A DNA stretch of 64,000 nt from Volutella citrinella (Eukaryota; Ascomycota; Sordariomycetes; Hypocreales; Nectriaceae). Under the pieces are notes generated by a model, which saw nothing but the letters and a program-made list of their open reading frames with translations, was not told the DNA's origin and ran no database searches. Position 1 is the first letter of the stretch, and every line of letters starts with the position of its first letter. Location: assembly GCA_034401135.1 (NCBI GenBank), contig JAWZSP010000003.1, positions 4,278,001 to 4,342,000 of the forward strand. Reading direction: 5' to 3'. This document shows, piece after piece, positions 9,849 through 21,063 of the stretch. Both the position numbers and the translations under genes were made by a program.

Positions 9849-12800
9849 ATGTCGTACAATCGTTTGGGTGAGTCTGAGCCTGCCACGCCCGCGTGACTGC
9901 ATCCTCCGTCACTTGCCCCCCCCCCCTTTCCCTTGATGTTCAGGCGAAACACCCCCTTCGCGGCCAAATACCTGTGCTCGCCCGAGCTTGAGTGTTTCGG
10001 TGTTCGCTCTTTGGAAGATCCCCCTTGCGCCCCCGTTCTCTATTCTTTTCTTAGTACCTCAATTGTTCCATCGCCAAATCTAGAGGCGGCTTGCGTGTGC
10101 GGCGACACGAACCCATCGTGGCGGAGCAACTCCAGACGCTTGTCCTCGGGCGAACAACTACACACTACCCACCGCGCCCACTCTGATCGCCTTAGCGCCG
10201 CATCTGCACGAACACACAGAAGTCTAATAGCTTTTATTTAATAGACGACGACTACTACAACGACCCGCACTACAACGGTCGGGATCGCCGCGATCGCAAC
10301 GAGGCCATGGACCAACACCGAGGCGCCTACCGCACACCTTCGCCTGGTGACCCGCTCCACCACGGCTACCAGCTCGATGACAACCCATATGGCCACCAAC
10401 AGGGCTCTCACTCGCGCCTGGACATTCCCTCGCCCCCAGACCATCGATTTGGCACTCCCAGTGACCACCTAAACCTCAACGCAGCTGTAGGTTTTCCAGC
10501 CAACAAGGGCAAAATGACCCCGAATATGGAGCTAACGTCGCAAATGCAGCATTCGGTAGACAATCTATCTGGATATGGCCCCCCTCAAGGTGGCAGATCC
10601 GACTACTCTCTAAACCCCGAGCAGCACCACGACGACTACTACAATGCGCCCTATGAGCCTCACCCTCAGGAGCAGTACGAGCAAGATGACCGCCGGCCGA
10701 TGCTGCCACATCAGGAGTCCGATGCCCCTAGCGAGCCATACTCGGACCACCCGCAGCAGCAGCAGCAACAAGGAGCCGGCATCAAGCGATGGAAGACCGT
10801 CAAACAGGTTCTCCTTTACCGAGGCAACTTGGTGCTGGATTGCCCCGTTCCTCCCGTCCTCCTGCAGCAGATCAATCACGGCGAGCGTGATGAGTTTACC
10901 CATATGCGATATACCGCTGCCACTTGCGACCCGAATGATTTCTATGACGAGAACTTCACCTTGCGACAAAAGCTATTCAGCAAGCCCCGTCACACGGAGC
11001 TCTTCATTGTTGTCACCATGTACAACGAGGATGATATCCTCTTTGCCCGAACCATGATGGGTGTGTTTAAGAACATCGAGCACATGTGCAGCCGAACAAC
11101 CAGCAAGACCTGGGGTAAGGACGCCTGGAAGAAGATTGTCGTGTGTGTTGTCAGTGACGGCCGTGCCAAGATCAACCCACGAACGAAGGCTCTTTTGGCC
11201 GGCATGGGAGTCTATCAGGAGGGTATTGCGAAGCAGAAGGTCAATAACAAGGACGTCACGGCTCACATCTACGAATACACCACCCAGACGCACCTCACGC
11301 TCAAGAACGATGTCGTCTCGCTGGTCCATAGGCGCCAACCAGTCCAGATGCTATTCTGTCTGAAGGAGAAGAACGCCAAGAAGATCAACTCTCACCGATG
11401 GTTTTTCTCGGCTTTCGGCCGAGTTTTGGATCCCAATATTTGCGTTCTTATCGATGCCGGTACCCGTCCTGGCAAGGACTCAATCTACCAGCTCTGGAAG
11501 GCTTTCGACCTCGAGCCCATGTGTGGCGGCGCTTGTGGTGAAATCAAGGCCATGTTGGGAACAGCTGGAAAGGAGCTGCTGAACCCTCTGGTTGCGGCGC
11601 AAAACTTTGAGTACAAGATGAGCAACATTCTCGACAAGCCTCTGGAATCCGCCTTTGGATTCATCTCTGTGCTACCCGGCGCCTTCTCCGCATATCGCTA
11701 CGTGGCTCTGCAAAACGACAAGAACGGCGTTGGACCCCTCGAAAAGTATTTCCTCGGAGAGACGCTGCACGGCGGCTCGGCCAAGGCAGGTCTGTTTGAG
11801 TCCAACATGTATCTGGCCGAAGATCGTATTCTCTGCTTCGAACTTGTCACCAAGCGCAACTGCCACTGGATCCTGCAATACGTCAAATCTGCCACGGGTG
11901 AGACTGATGTGCCGGACACGGTGACAGAACTGGTCCTGCAGCGACGTCGATGGCTCAACGGATCCTTCTTCGCCGCCATCTACGCCATCGCCCACTTCTT
12001 CGACTTCCTTCGATCCGACCACAGCTTCCTACGCAAATTCGCCTTCTTCATCGAATTCATCTTCAACACCATCAACATGATCTTCGCCTGGTTCGCTATC
12101 GGTAACTTCTTCCTTGTTTTCAAGATCCTCACCACGAGTTTGGGCGACTCAGAGCTACTCGGTAGGCCTGGAGAAATCCTGGGCGTCGTATTCACGTGGC
12201 TTTATGGTTGTTTCTTGATCACATGTTTCGTCTTGTCGCTTGGTAATCGTCCCTCAGGATCTGGCAAATTGTATACAATGATGGTTTGGTTCTGGGCCGG
12301 AATCATGATGTGAGTATCTGTCAAAAAACCCCTTCAGTGTCGTCTTATCGATCTAACGAGCTACAGTTATCTCATGTTTGCCGCCGTCTTCATCTCGGTC
12401 AAGGCTATCCTCAAGGACGTGAACGATGCAAACGGCTTTCAAGTTAGCGACTTGATCAAGAACAAGGTGTTTTACATGCTCATCATCTCACTCCTGTCAA
12501 CCTATGGACTCTGGATCATCGCGTCTCTCATCATGCTGGACCCCTGGCATATGGTTACGTCCTTCTTCCAGTACATGCTCCTGACGCCAACCTTTACCAA
12601 CGTTCTCAACGTATACGCGTTCTGCAACACGCACGATGTGTCGTGGGGTACAAAGGGTGACGACAAGGTCGAAAAGCTCCCGTCCGTTAACACCAAAGAC
12701 GGCACGGGCAAGACGGACCTGCCCGACGAGGGCGATTTGAATGCGCAGTACCAGCGCGAGCTGGCAGTGTTTGCCACCAAGTTTGTGGAGGTCAAGAAGC

Positions 12801-13084
12801 CCCCAACGGACGCGCAGTTGCAGGAGAAGCAGATGGACTACTATCGTGGTGTCCGAACTGGCGTGGTGCTGATCTGGATGGTGATGAACTTTGGCCTCGC
12901 CGCCATCGTGCTCAGCTCGGCTGGCCTGGACAAGATTACGCCAGGCAAGGAAGGCGAGGACCAGGCGCTGGCGCGCTCCAACATTTACATGGCTATCGTC
13001 CTGTGGAGTGTGGCTGGCATGAGCGCCTTCAAGTTCCTCGGCGCCATGTGGTTCCTGATTGTGCGCATGTTCCGTGGTGTCTAG
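9849..13084 (+). CDS. Chitin synthase, division 1 (probably class II, possibly class I)
   Basis: This polymerises UDP-GlcNAc into chitin at the plasma membrane. Exons 9849-9867, 10245-12309 and 12367-13084 encode 933 aa. The first exon is only MSYNRL plus one base and is followed by a 377-bp intron; the second intron is 57 bp. The protein has a disordered Gln/Asp/Pro-rich N-terminus (about 170 residues, with a QQQQQQ run). The chitin synthase core follows: [50 protein letters not shown], the EDR motif (EDRILCFEL, about 530) and the catalytic QRRRWLNGS (about 571). A cluster of about seven membrane segments reaches to the end ([12 protein letters not shown]). There is no myosin or DEK extension, which excludes classes V/VII. 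The choice between classes I and II rests on remembered family features, so treat the class as tentative. Confidence 0.96.
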
Positions 13085-13599
13085 ATTGGCGGTTGTCCTG
13101 TCCCCTTCCCCAGCTACTTTTTCTATCTCCCGCTTCTCGACTTATACCCTTTTTACCCGCACCTTGTTTGTTCTACCTCATCAACCTAACGGTACATGCG
13201 CTGCTCCAAGTCCATGATGATGGGACAGTTGTGTCATGTGTCATGTTTTGGATGCCCACTCTCGAACGCGCTGAAGATGGGGGGAGGCGTTTGGATTTTG
13301 CGAAGAGTTTTTATGTCTGTAGATTTGTACACATTAGCAATTAGGAATAATGACAGTGCCGCTTGATGACAGTGTTATTTTTTATCAACCTGTAGCCCCC
13401 GTTACAAAGTGTGAAAATTGGCGGTGAAATGCAGATAGTGACCAAACCCCCCAGCGTCGCCTGGGTCGGACCACGTAAAATTCCGGCCGTGATGTATGTC
13501 CTGTTGACAACCTACAACCTAACATACATCATAGCACACTCCCAACTTCCTGAGACCTGAGAGTTGCAATTCGATGCGGCGCGCTCTGAGCGATTGGCA
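13085..13599. other. Chitin synthase 3' flank and short intergenic region
   Basis: T-rich segments just after the stop look like 3' UTR. The AT-richer part near 13330-13400 separates it from the next gene on the same strand. No coding or RNA feature was seen. Confidence 0.55.
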
Positions 13600-14013
13600 A
13601 TGTCTCGCCCGGCGCAGCTATTCAACTGCCTGATCCGCACGCACCACATCACGTCGCGCAAAAAGGTGCAGCGCGTCCGGCGCGCGGCCAGCCAGCTCAA
13701 CGTCGACTGGGTGCTTCTCCGGAGCGGCGGATCGCCGGGCATCATGTTTGCCGAGACGCGCGACGAGGTCGGCCTGCAGGAGTGGGTTGCGGCGGTGCAG
13801 GCCCTACGGTACAAAGACTTTCGGTGCGTGGCCAAGCCGGCGGCAGCAGAGGCAGACGCGGGCGGCTCGCCTTCGAAGACGGCACCGGTAACGCGGCTCA
13901 GGGCAACCGGGTTTGATGAGACGGAGTCGGTGGCCGAGTTTGCGCGGGAGATGGAGGTGCGAGGGCTGAGCGGGTGGTGGAAGCGGGCGATGGGATACGA
14001 GACGGATGGGTGA
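13600..14013 (+). CDS. Small Prp3 C-terminal / DUF1115-like protein
   Basis: A single exon of 137 aa; the first ATG in frame is at 13600 (MSRPAQLFNCLIRTHHITSR). The layout FNCLIRTHHI..RKKVQRV, then SGGSPGIMFAE, then LQEWVAAVQALRYKDF matches the domain found at the C-terminus of Prp3 and of RWDD2 proteins (DUF1115). In those proteins a shHI.s..K segment is followed by a Gly-Pro-Gly-like turn, a strand and a helix containing L.W/Y. Here the domain stands alone, with a divergent acidic tail ending GWWKRAMGYE. In Prp3 it contacts U4/U6; the role of stand-alone fungal copies is not known to me, so function is inferred only by family. It follows the chitin synthase by about 500 bp on the same strand. 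Confidence 0.8.
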   Translation: MSRPAQLFNCLIRTHHITSRKKVQRVRRAASQLNVDWVLLRSGGSPGIMFAETRDEVGLQEWVAAVQALRYKDFRCVAKPAAAEADAGGSPSKTAPVTRLRATGFDETESVAEFAREMEVRGLSGWWKRAMGYETDG

Positions 14014-14332
14014 GGACGCATGACAGCATCACGAAGCAGGGGCCGAGGACTCACGATTTCGACAACGCCGTGGAAGCTCAACTACGGATCACACGACACA
14101 AAGGGGCTCGATCAAGGATACTATGTTATTCTCTACCTACAGCGCGTTTTCGGCTCCTACTATGGCAGACTTGGCTGCACTTGATGTGGTTGAGGCGGAG
14201 GGAACAAACGAGCGTGACAGTCCTCCACGTTGGATTCTGGACACTACTACCCTGGAAACCACCGCTCCAACAACGCCAGCTACACGGGTCAACAACTCGG
14301 GGACAGAGCTTTAGATAGACCCTAGGCGCAGC
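14014..14332. other. Short convergent intergenic region
   Basis: About 320 bp between a plus-strand stop at 14013 and a minus-strand stop at 14333. No feature was seen beyond presumed 3' UTRs. Confidence 0.55.
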
Positions 14333-15427
14333 TTATGCGGCCTCCACTGCTGTCTCTCGCATCGTCCCGCTACCGATTTGCGATGCGGTGACCGCCGGAC
14401 CGCTAGCGCAAGCCGCTGCTGGGCCCTCTGGCTGAGCTCCCAGCATTGGGACTTGCGTAATCGTCCAGGTCTCGCCCAGGGGGAGCATGCCGGCGCTCAT
14501 GGCCTCCGTAAGGGCGGAGTTGATCAACGCCATGGGCGACTCGCCCTCTGCCGGTGTGTCCCCTTGGTAGTGGATGACGATCCGTTGGCCCTGGACACGG
14601 ACGGCAAGACCCTTCAAGGACGATGACAACCTGCTCGCGAGGAAGGCCGCCAGCCGTGGCAGAATCATGGCGGGCGGCGGATTCGAGAATGCAACCATCC
14701 AGTTGGCGGGAGGCTGGGCCGTAACCTCAGGCAAGAGAGAAGATTCCGAAGGTGCTGACCCGTCACGAAGGAGGCCGCCACGACGGTTGCTTGTGGCCCA
14801 GCGCGCGCTGTCCCATAAGAAGGTCGTCCACCACCGGAACATGTTTGTGACGGGGTCTGGCCTGGACATGTCGAACTGTGACGACGAGTTGGGGATCTGG
14901 CGAATCATGGTCCCGGCTATGCCGCCAGGGGCGAGCCACCAGATGCAGGTCTGCGTGGGCCGGTAGGAGAATCCTCTCCCAGTCGGATGGGCCGGCGTGG
15001 CGTCGACGAAGATGGGCTCATAGTCGTTGTGGAATGGACTGCCCATGCCAATGATGATGTACACTGGCCCTTTCAAGTGGTTCAATCCCACTGTCAGCGT
15101 GTAGGGCGTCCCCCGCTCGGTGCTGAGCCGGAAGTCGCCCTGCGGTGTGATGTCGAAGGCTTGCCCCGGGTTGCATGGCCGCCAGCGGGCCGCGACGTTG
15201 ATCCTTGCGCCAGGCGCGGGGAGCGTCGTCGAATAGTTCAGAGCATACTGGGTGCCCAGCTCGAACGCCTCCTCAGGCCCAGGAGGGCTTGCGCGCCAGA
15301 CGACGTTGGTCTCGCGGCTGCCGTCTCCCTTGGCCACCTGCAGGCCGATGTGGAAGAACAAGTTGCTTTTCCGGATGTTGTCCAAGTCAGACGGTGACTC
15401 CCACCATGAGACTGTGCGAGGGTTCAT
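14333..15427 (-). CDS. Orphan hypothetical protein, 364 aa
   Basis: One uninterrupted frame from an ATG at 15427 (MNPRTVSWWESPSDL) to a stop at 14333. The protein has no signal peptide or membrane segment. The N-terminal half is rich in Trp, Tyr and Gly with alternating hydrophobic residues, suggesting beta structure (YTLTVGLNHLKGPVYIIIGMG). The C-terminal half has a helical segment (ILPRLAAFLASRLSSSLKGL) followed by strand-like IVIHYQG and an Ala/Gly-rich tail. I do not recognise a domain. Support for being real: 364 codons open, protein-like composition, and a good TATA box 148 bp upstream. It is the most downstream of four genes on the same strand. Confidence 0.75.
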   Translation of the reverse strand: MNPRTVSWWESPSDLDNIRKSNLFFHIGLQVAKGDGSRETNVVWRASPPGPEEAFELGTQYALNYSTTLPAPGARINVAARWRPCNPGQAFDITPQGDFRLSTERGTPYTLTVGLNHLKGPVYIIIGMGSPFHNDYEPIFVDATPAHPTGRGFSYRPTQTCIWWLAPGGIAGTMIRQIPNSSSQFDMSRPDPVTNMFRWWTTFLWDSARWATSNRRGGLLRDGSAPSESSLLPEVTAQPPANWMVAFSNPPPAMILPRLAAFLASRLSSSLKGLAVRVQGQRIVIHYQGDTPAEGESPMALINSALTEAMSAGMLPLGETWTITQVPMLGAQPEGPAAACASGPAVTASQIGSGTMRETAVEAA

Positions 15428-15574
15428 GACTGGCTGATGGGAGCGGATGAAACGGGAGAGGAGAGATGGCTGGATGCAGTGGCACTGGATATGCCGAGCT
15501 GATAATCATGTGTGAGTTGGATTGACGCGGGATCAACCTGGAGGCCTTGCGTCGGCATATGAATATTGGCGGCC

Positions 15575-15581
15575 ATTTATA
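15575..15581 (-). promoter_or_regulatory. TATA box for the 364-aa orphan gene
   Basis: On the minus strand this reads TATAAAT, 148 bp upstream of the start codon at 15427. A second A/T alternating stretch (ATATATATGATATAG, about 15947-15961) lies farther upstream. Inferred from sequence only. Confidence 0.45.
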
Positions 15582-16400
15582 CATGTCACACGATTGCCCA
15601 TCAGCACTTGCTTTTCTGCGCCAGGGGCCCTCTCTCGGCCAGGCATACCCGATACTCGACGCGGGGTTCCATTTCGCTGGCCAACCCGAGTCCCGACTAC
15701 CTGAGAAACCAAGAGGAGGCTTGCTGGACGACTCAGGTCGCCGAATTGCCATAGGGCGGCTGTTTGGGACTACGCTCGCAGAAAAGAAAAACCGGCTGAG
15801 ACAAGGACGTTCTGGATCGGGCAAAAAGCCAGTCGATGGCCAAACAGCTAATCGCATTCTGGGCACTGCATGAATAGCATGTCTTGGCTTGACAGCTTTG
15901 GGTAACGGGTTGAAGGCAGTTGCTTCTTTTCCCCCTCGATTGGACCATATATATGATATAGTTGCTGGGCGTGGTGGCCTCGAGTACAAGCCCACTTACA
16001 AGTTTGCAGTTCAAAATGACCTATCGATACGCCACACCAGGTTCAGCTCGTCTCTCGTCGTACAGTACATTTTACTTGGCGCTGTCGAAAAGCAATACTG
16101 CGAACTAGTCATTCGGCTCCGCCCTCTGCCGGGGGGACAACGCTACGACTTGCTCCTGGGCTCGTCCAGTCATTGCTTTGTCCTCTGGTCGGTGATTTCT
16201 TGTTGCAGCTGCATCCCGTGAAGAGAAACATGGTATTTGCAAAGAGCATGCAGACCATGGGAACGATTAAAAAAGTCATATTTATCTAGGGGGCGGCCTC
16301 TCGAGCGAATGAAGGCTCGGCACTATGAAACAATTTGGCATCACGTCATAAGAGAAGACGTGGCCTTAATACATCAGAACCAGCTCGTGCGTGTCGCACC
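15582..16400. other. Intergenic region
   Basis: Promoter side of the orphan gene and 3' side of the WSC-domain gene. Apart from the TATA-like elements mentioned for the orphan gene I see nothing; the open frames on both strands are short. Confidence 0.55.
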
Positions 16401-18656
16401 TCAAAGCAGGAAAACAAAGCAAAGCGCCAGCACTGGAAGGGATGCTATTGAGACGGAGCCCTCACTTGCAGGCAGATCAGGGTGCCCGTCCCCAGAGCTG
16501 TGGGCGTTTGGAGAAGTGCCCGAGCCACTCTCCTCGGGCGACTTGTCGACCTCGCATCCGTCACACCCGGCCTCTGCCGGCTCAGCCCCGATTATCGTCT
16601 TGGGAGCAGCCGGCTCTGGCATCTCTGCTGGGGCTTGGATCGGCGTGGGCTCGGGAGACGCGCGGATGGCCGGCGGGGAGAGTAGTGCTCCGACGGGCGC
16701 CGTGATGGTGATGCTATTTGCCCCCGCGACGCCGCACGCATCGCAGCCAAACTCCATGGTCGTCATGGCCGCCTCCGGGAGCTTCTGGCCGGCGCACCTC
16801 ATGCACTTCAGGTACTGCATCGTGGTCCAAAACTCTGCCACGACCAGCGAGGCCGGGTTCTGGACGTCGATGGTCGTGTACACGATGGCCGTCACATGGG
16901 TTGTGGTAACACTGGGGCCCATCCCGTCGACGGCCACGGGCTCGACATATTGGCTGTGACTCGGGCTCACGCTGCCTGCCGCCCAGTCCGGGGGCGCAAC
17001 TCTGGCATAGAGGGTAAGGAGAAGGTTCTCAGGGATGGTGCGCCGTTGGAGAGCTCCTTGGCTCTGGCCCGGCCCAGCACTCCTGCCGCAGTAGAGGCTC
17101 TGGTTGCCCGGGCATAGCATGTTGCAGTCGCTCGTGGCCTCGAACTGGGTCTGGTCGAGCGTGTTTGAGGCGTAGCAGACGCTATCAACAAAGGTCAGGT
17201 TTTGTCACAGGACGTCTGAGCGAAACAGACTTACGTGTCGACTATACCCACGTATCGCATCCCGGCCGCGAGAGAGATGCAGAGATCCGGTGTCATCGCG
17301 GCGTCTCTTCCGGCTTCGAAGAACGAGGGATGGCTCTCCAAGGAGCCTAGACATCCGAGGAAGGCGTATCCCCGCTTCACCGGCTCGTTAACGCCGAGGA
17401 GCGGCGCAGAGGTCGCGGAAGGCTCCGTTGTTGGGCTTGGTGACATGTCCAACCTCACATCTTGGACGCTGGCCGTGTCAATATCGACACCTACTACCCG
17501 TAAGCGACCGTCAATGTAAAAGATTCGACTGTTTCAAGCTACCGTTACTTGTAGATGGTGGCTGGGCCATTGGAGTCGCTGCTACAGTACCAATGGCGGT
17601 TTCTATGTTGGCAAGGATCGTCTGGGTAGCATCCACAGCTTCATACTCGATAATCTGCGCGGCCGGTCCCCATCGCGTTGCCACTGGCTCTATCGGAGGC
17701 GGCTCTTGGGTTTGGGTAACTGTCACAGTATCAGCAATTTCCTGGATATCAGCATCGCCCACGGCTGAGGCTTCTGCAGCAAACTGGGGTCCTGGGGAGG
17801 TTTCTTCCGCAGGTATTACAAACTCTACCACTGTCACAGTCGTCGTGGTCTCTTCAGTGGGCTCTGCAGCGGCTCCGTCGGCCGCTCGTATCCCGTCGTC
17901 GTCCCTCTTGGCGTTGGAGCTCCTGGGTGCTGGGTTCGCGGGGCAATCGTCCGCACACGTGGATACCGTGAAGAGCAGTGCCGAATCGAGTTGAGAGTCG
18001 ACGGTATCGCATACCGCAAAGGCAATTGTGTGTTCTCCTAGCGTCGTGGGGATGAAGACCCTCTGCTTGGCCGTCGACCCCGACCAGAACAGACCATCTC
18101 TATTCCAGTCGAGTTCGCCGGAGGCACCGCTGAATCTCTGCCCGGAAGAATCGAAAGCTACTTGCCTGCCATCGTAGTGTATCCCCATAGCGCCGCCGCG
18201 AATGCTTGTGCGATTAGCTGTGTCCGTGAATGGATAGACTGCAATATCATACTCAGTTGTGGCAAAAATGAAGTCAACGAGGATCCCCTTGATACCCTTC
18301 GGAACATAGACCGCAGCGATGAAAAAGGAAGCGTCGGCATTCAGGCTGTCTCCACAGAGCTCAGATCCCGGCGTCTTGTTGTCCACTCCTGTCGAGGAGC
18401 CCTTGTTCCCCGGCATGATGTTGCCCAGCCGGCCAGTGGTGAGAATTGCGCCGTCTGCGATGCCGTCTGGCCCATCCTGGTAGGTTCCCAAGCTTTCAGT
18501 CGACCCTTGAATGCTGGCAGACTTGACAGAGATGGGCGATCTGCCAAATGCGGCCTGGAGTAGGACATTTTCGTCATTGGTTGTGTTGACTGTTATCGCC
18601 AATGACCAGCCGACGAGCGTCGCCAGCAGAGCCAGACGAATCAAGGTTGCGGCCAT
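16401..18656 (-). CDS. Secreted, probably GPI-anchored protein with choice-of-anchor-L-like and WSC domains
   Basis: Three exons (18656-17549, 17493-17235, 17181-16401) give about 715 aa. Introns are 55 bp (acceptor could be 3 bp later) and 53 bp, both in phase. The start MAATLIRLALLATLVGWSLAIT is a signal peptide. Residues about 25-260 look like a choice-of-anchor L domain: GIADGAILTTGR, LNADASFFIAAVYVP, VDFIFATTEYD and FAVCDTVDSQLDSALLF match its strand order. A Thr/Val-rich linker follows. A Cys-rich WSC domain (YAFLGCLGSL, TPDLCIS, YVCYAS, DCNMLCPGN, YCG) spans the second and third exons; WSC domains bind cell-wall glycans. The tail ends in a hydrophobic segment (SIASLPVLALCFVFLL) after a Ser/Gly-rich stretch, as expected for a GPI signal. 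Probable role: cell-wall or surface protein. The first domain assignment is from pattern recognition. Confidence 0.85.
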
Positions 18657-19182
18657 AGTAGGGGGCCAGGTTGTGAATCTGTGATTTGTATTAGTAGTCC
18701 GCCTCAACTTGGTTGTCCCAGTTCGCCAGGCGGCGAGAGGATGCGGTCTTCTCCAGATGGCTGCTGTTGGTGGTCAATGACAATATCTGGATTGTCCTGA
18801 TGTTCAGAGAATAGGGAGCGGCTCTTTGACATTACTGTCCTGTATCTAGGTGCTTTCGTAGGTCGAAGCGGAGGAACTATCGAGAATAGATCGTCACCTT
18901 CGCTTTCATGCGATGCTACGATGCGTTGGCCGAGTATCGGGAGTCCATTCCCTCTGGGCTTCTGTAGAGAGCCTGGGACAGCTCAGAGCCTGCCCTGTTG
19001 GTCCAACCGGGTTTCTTTGAGACATGTCGTAGAAGCTTCAATGGGAGACGTTGCCAAGGAGGTGAAACCGTTGAATTCCAATCCCTATGTTTGAGACACC
19101 TGGTTCGTCACATGCAATCAATAATTCAAAATTCAGAAGAAAAAATCGCTAGTTGTTCCTATATCCATACACATGTCCCAGT
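18657..19182. other. Intergenic region
   Basis: 5' flank of the WSC-domain gene and 3' flank of the acyltransferase gene. No coding, RNA or repeat feature was recognised. Confidence 0.55.
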
Positions 19183-21063
19183 TCAGTCCGCCTTGAGCTC
19201 CCTCTCTATCCTCCTTCCCACCGATAAACTCCAGACATCAATCTTTTCGTAGAACAAGCCGGTCAGGTACAGAGTCACGGCCATCAGGGTGACCCAGCCG
19301 ATGGCAAAGCCTCCGACACGGCCAAACTGGTCAAACAGGCGCGGCATGATCCAAAAGCCCAGGCTGTGAAGGACGGGCCCATGGACAAGGTACAGCGAGA
19401 AGCTGATCTTGCCCAGATACTGCGCCGTGGGTCCCTCGAGGACACGGCGGATGGACTGGCTGCGCAAGACGCATGGGAGCAGCATGAGGGCGCCCATGGA
19501 CTGGTAGAACATCCAACCCGAGAGCGGGATGTAATATTTGGGTACAAACCAGGACAAGAGAACGAATCCTGGGGTGTACTCGGCGCCGGCGTCGGGGTAC
19601 GACAGGAAGTAGAGGGCAACGAAAATCACGGCCCAGCGCATCGCCTTCTCCTTGGGTGTGGACTTTTGAAGGCCTCCTACACGAGTCCGCGGCATGAGCG
19701 TGGCAGGGGGGACTAGCGGCCGGTCATTCGACGAAGTCGGGTCGAAAGAGCGCCAGATGTCCAGCTCGGAGAGCATGGTGCCCCCCATAAAGGTGGCCAT
19801 GTCCCACCGGCCGATCCAGAGGCTGTAGGCGGAGAGGAAGGCCCCGAAGCGCAGCCGCCACTTGATCTGCAGGGCGGCCGTTGACAGCAGGAAGATGTAA
19901 ATGAACATGGAGCCACGGAACTCCATCGGGATGGTAAAAGTGTGTGGATCATAGCGCGGATGATAATGACCGAAATTGAAGGGGTTGGCCCATTCTGCAT
20001 ACGCCCGGGTGAAGTTTTTAAGAGCGTATGTGACGTTGTCGTGGATGAAGGGGTGTTCCTCCCAAGAACCTCCCATCTGAACCCAAGTCAGGTTGAGGGT
20101 GCTGTTGGAGTTGGCTAGCAAGGCAAGGCCCTGTGCGTAACCGCCCTCTTCATAGCCGTCAATCTCCCCAAGCTTCTTTGTATCGTTGGCGTCATCCTTC
20201 TCGATGTAGCCAAGTCGTCTGAGCTTGGCGATCCATTTGAGAGTTTTGTTCATCATGAGCTTGTTGCTGGCCTCCTCCGACTCGAGCTCGCCCTTGAGCG
20301 TGTAAAGCTGAGACGGGCCGTACGATCGGGTACTCTGGTTCACGCAGAGCTTGACGGTCCAGTCACTGATGTTGGTTAGGTACTCGGTGCTCTGCAGGCC
20401 CATGAGATTTGCGACGCCGACGGCGCCATTGACCATGTAGTTGGCATTGGCGCAGCTATTGTTGACGGGCAGCTTGGCCGACGTGATTGTGGCATTGATG
20501 TAGGCAGAGTCGGGCCCCTTGTAGACGGAGAACTCGGACCGGAAGACGCCCACCTGGGCAAGTATTGCGACGATGAGCATGCTGATGGTGGGGGGTATGT
20601 AGAGGCGGAAGACGCGGCGGAAGGCGGACGAGGCCAGGCTCTGGTATGCGGCCTCAATGCGGCGCTGGTGGATGGCCTTTAGGATGTGGCGACACAGGAC
20701 GTAGCCCGAGATGGCGAAGAAGATTGCGACCATGGGACGGCCGCGATGCAGGAGACACACAATGGGCAGCGAGAAGATGCTGGTGTACGGCTCTGCGGTG
20801 CGGGGCGGAAGGGCGCCGTATCCCATCATGATGGAGGGCGCCCACGGCCAGAAGAAGTGGTAATTGAATACGAGGAGGCAGGCAATGCCTCGGAGGCCAT
20901 CGAGACACCTGACCTTGTCGGAGGAGCTCTTCTTGGGCACGGCCGTGGAGAGCTTCTCCTCGCTGTCGGCGCGGTCGGCGGGCTGGGGACGTGAGAGCTT
21001 CTTGGAGGGCGGCGACGAGTCCTGGCCCCTCGCGGCCGACGAGCCCCAAACGCTGGGCAGCAT
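19183..21063 (-). CDS. Membrane acyltransferase 3 family protein
   Basis: A single exon, ATG at 21063, 626 aa. A polar N-terminus of about 50 residues precedes CLDGLRGIACLLVFNYHFFWPW, the first transmembrane helix of the acyltransferase-3 fold with its conserved His. Next come FFAISGYVLCRHILK, a long luminal loop with several N-glycosylation sequons (NAT, NNS, NIS, NQS, NKT, NST, NLT, NVT, NFT), and then about eight hydrophobic segments including FSLYLVHGPVLHSLGFW near the C-terminus. Family members transfer acyl groups (often acetyl) from the cytosol to carbohydrate or lipid acceptors across the membrane; the substrate here is unknown. It lies between two genes for secreted proteins on the same strand. 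Confidence 0.93.
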   Translation of the reverse strand: MLPSVWGSSAARGQDSSPPSKKLSRPQPADRADSEEKLSTAVPKKSSSDKVRCLDGLRGIACLLVFNYHFFWPWAPSIMMGYGALPPRTAEPYTSIFSLPIVCLLHRGRPMVAIFFAISGYVLCRHILKAIHQRRIEAAYQSLASSAFRRVFRLYIPPTISMLIVAILAQVGVFRSEFSVYKGPDSAYINATITSAKLPVNNSCANANYMVNGAVGVANLMGLQSTEYLTNISDWTVKLCVNQSTRSYGPSQLYTLKGELESEEASNKLMMNKTLKWIAKLRRLGYIEKDDANDTKKLGEIDGYEEGGYAQGLALLANSNSTLNLTWVQMGGSWEEHPFIHDNVTYALKNFTRAYAEWANPFNFGHYHPRYDPHTFTIPMEFRGSMFIYIFLLSTAALQIKWRLRFGAFLSAYSLWIGRWDMATFMGGTMLSELDIWRSFDPTSSNDRPLVPPATLMPRTRVGGLQKSTPKEKAMRWAVIFVALYFLSYPDAGAEYTPGFVLLSWFVPKYYIPLSGWMFYQSMGALMLLPCVLRSQSIRRVLEGPTAQYLGKISFSLYLVHGPVLHSLGFWIMPRLFDQFGRVGGFAIGWVTLMAVTLYLTGLFYEKIDVWSLSVGRRIERELKAD

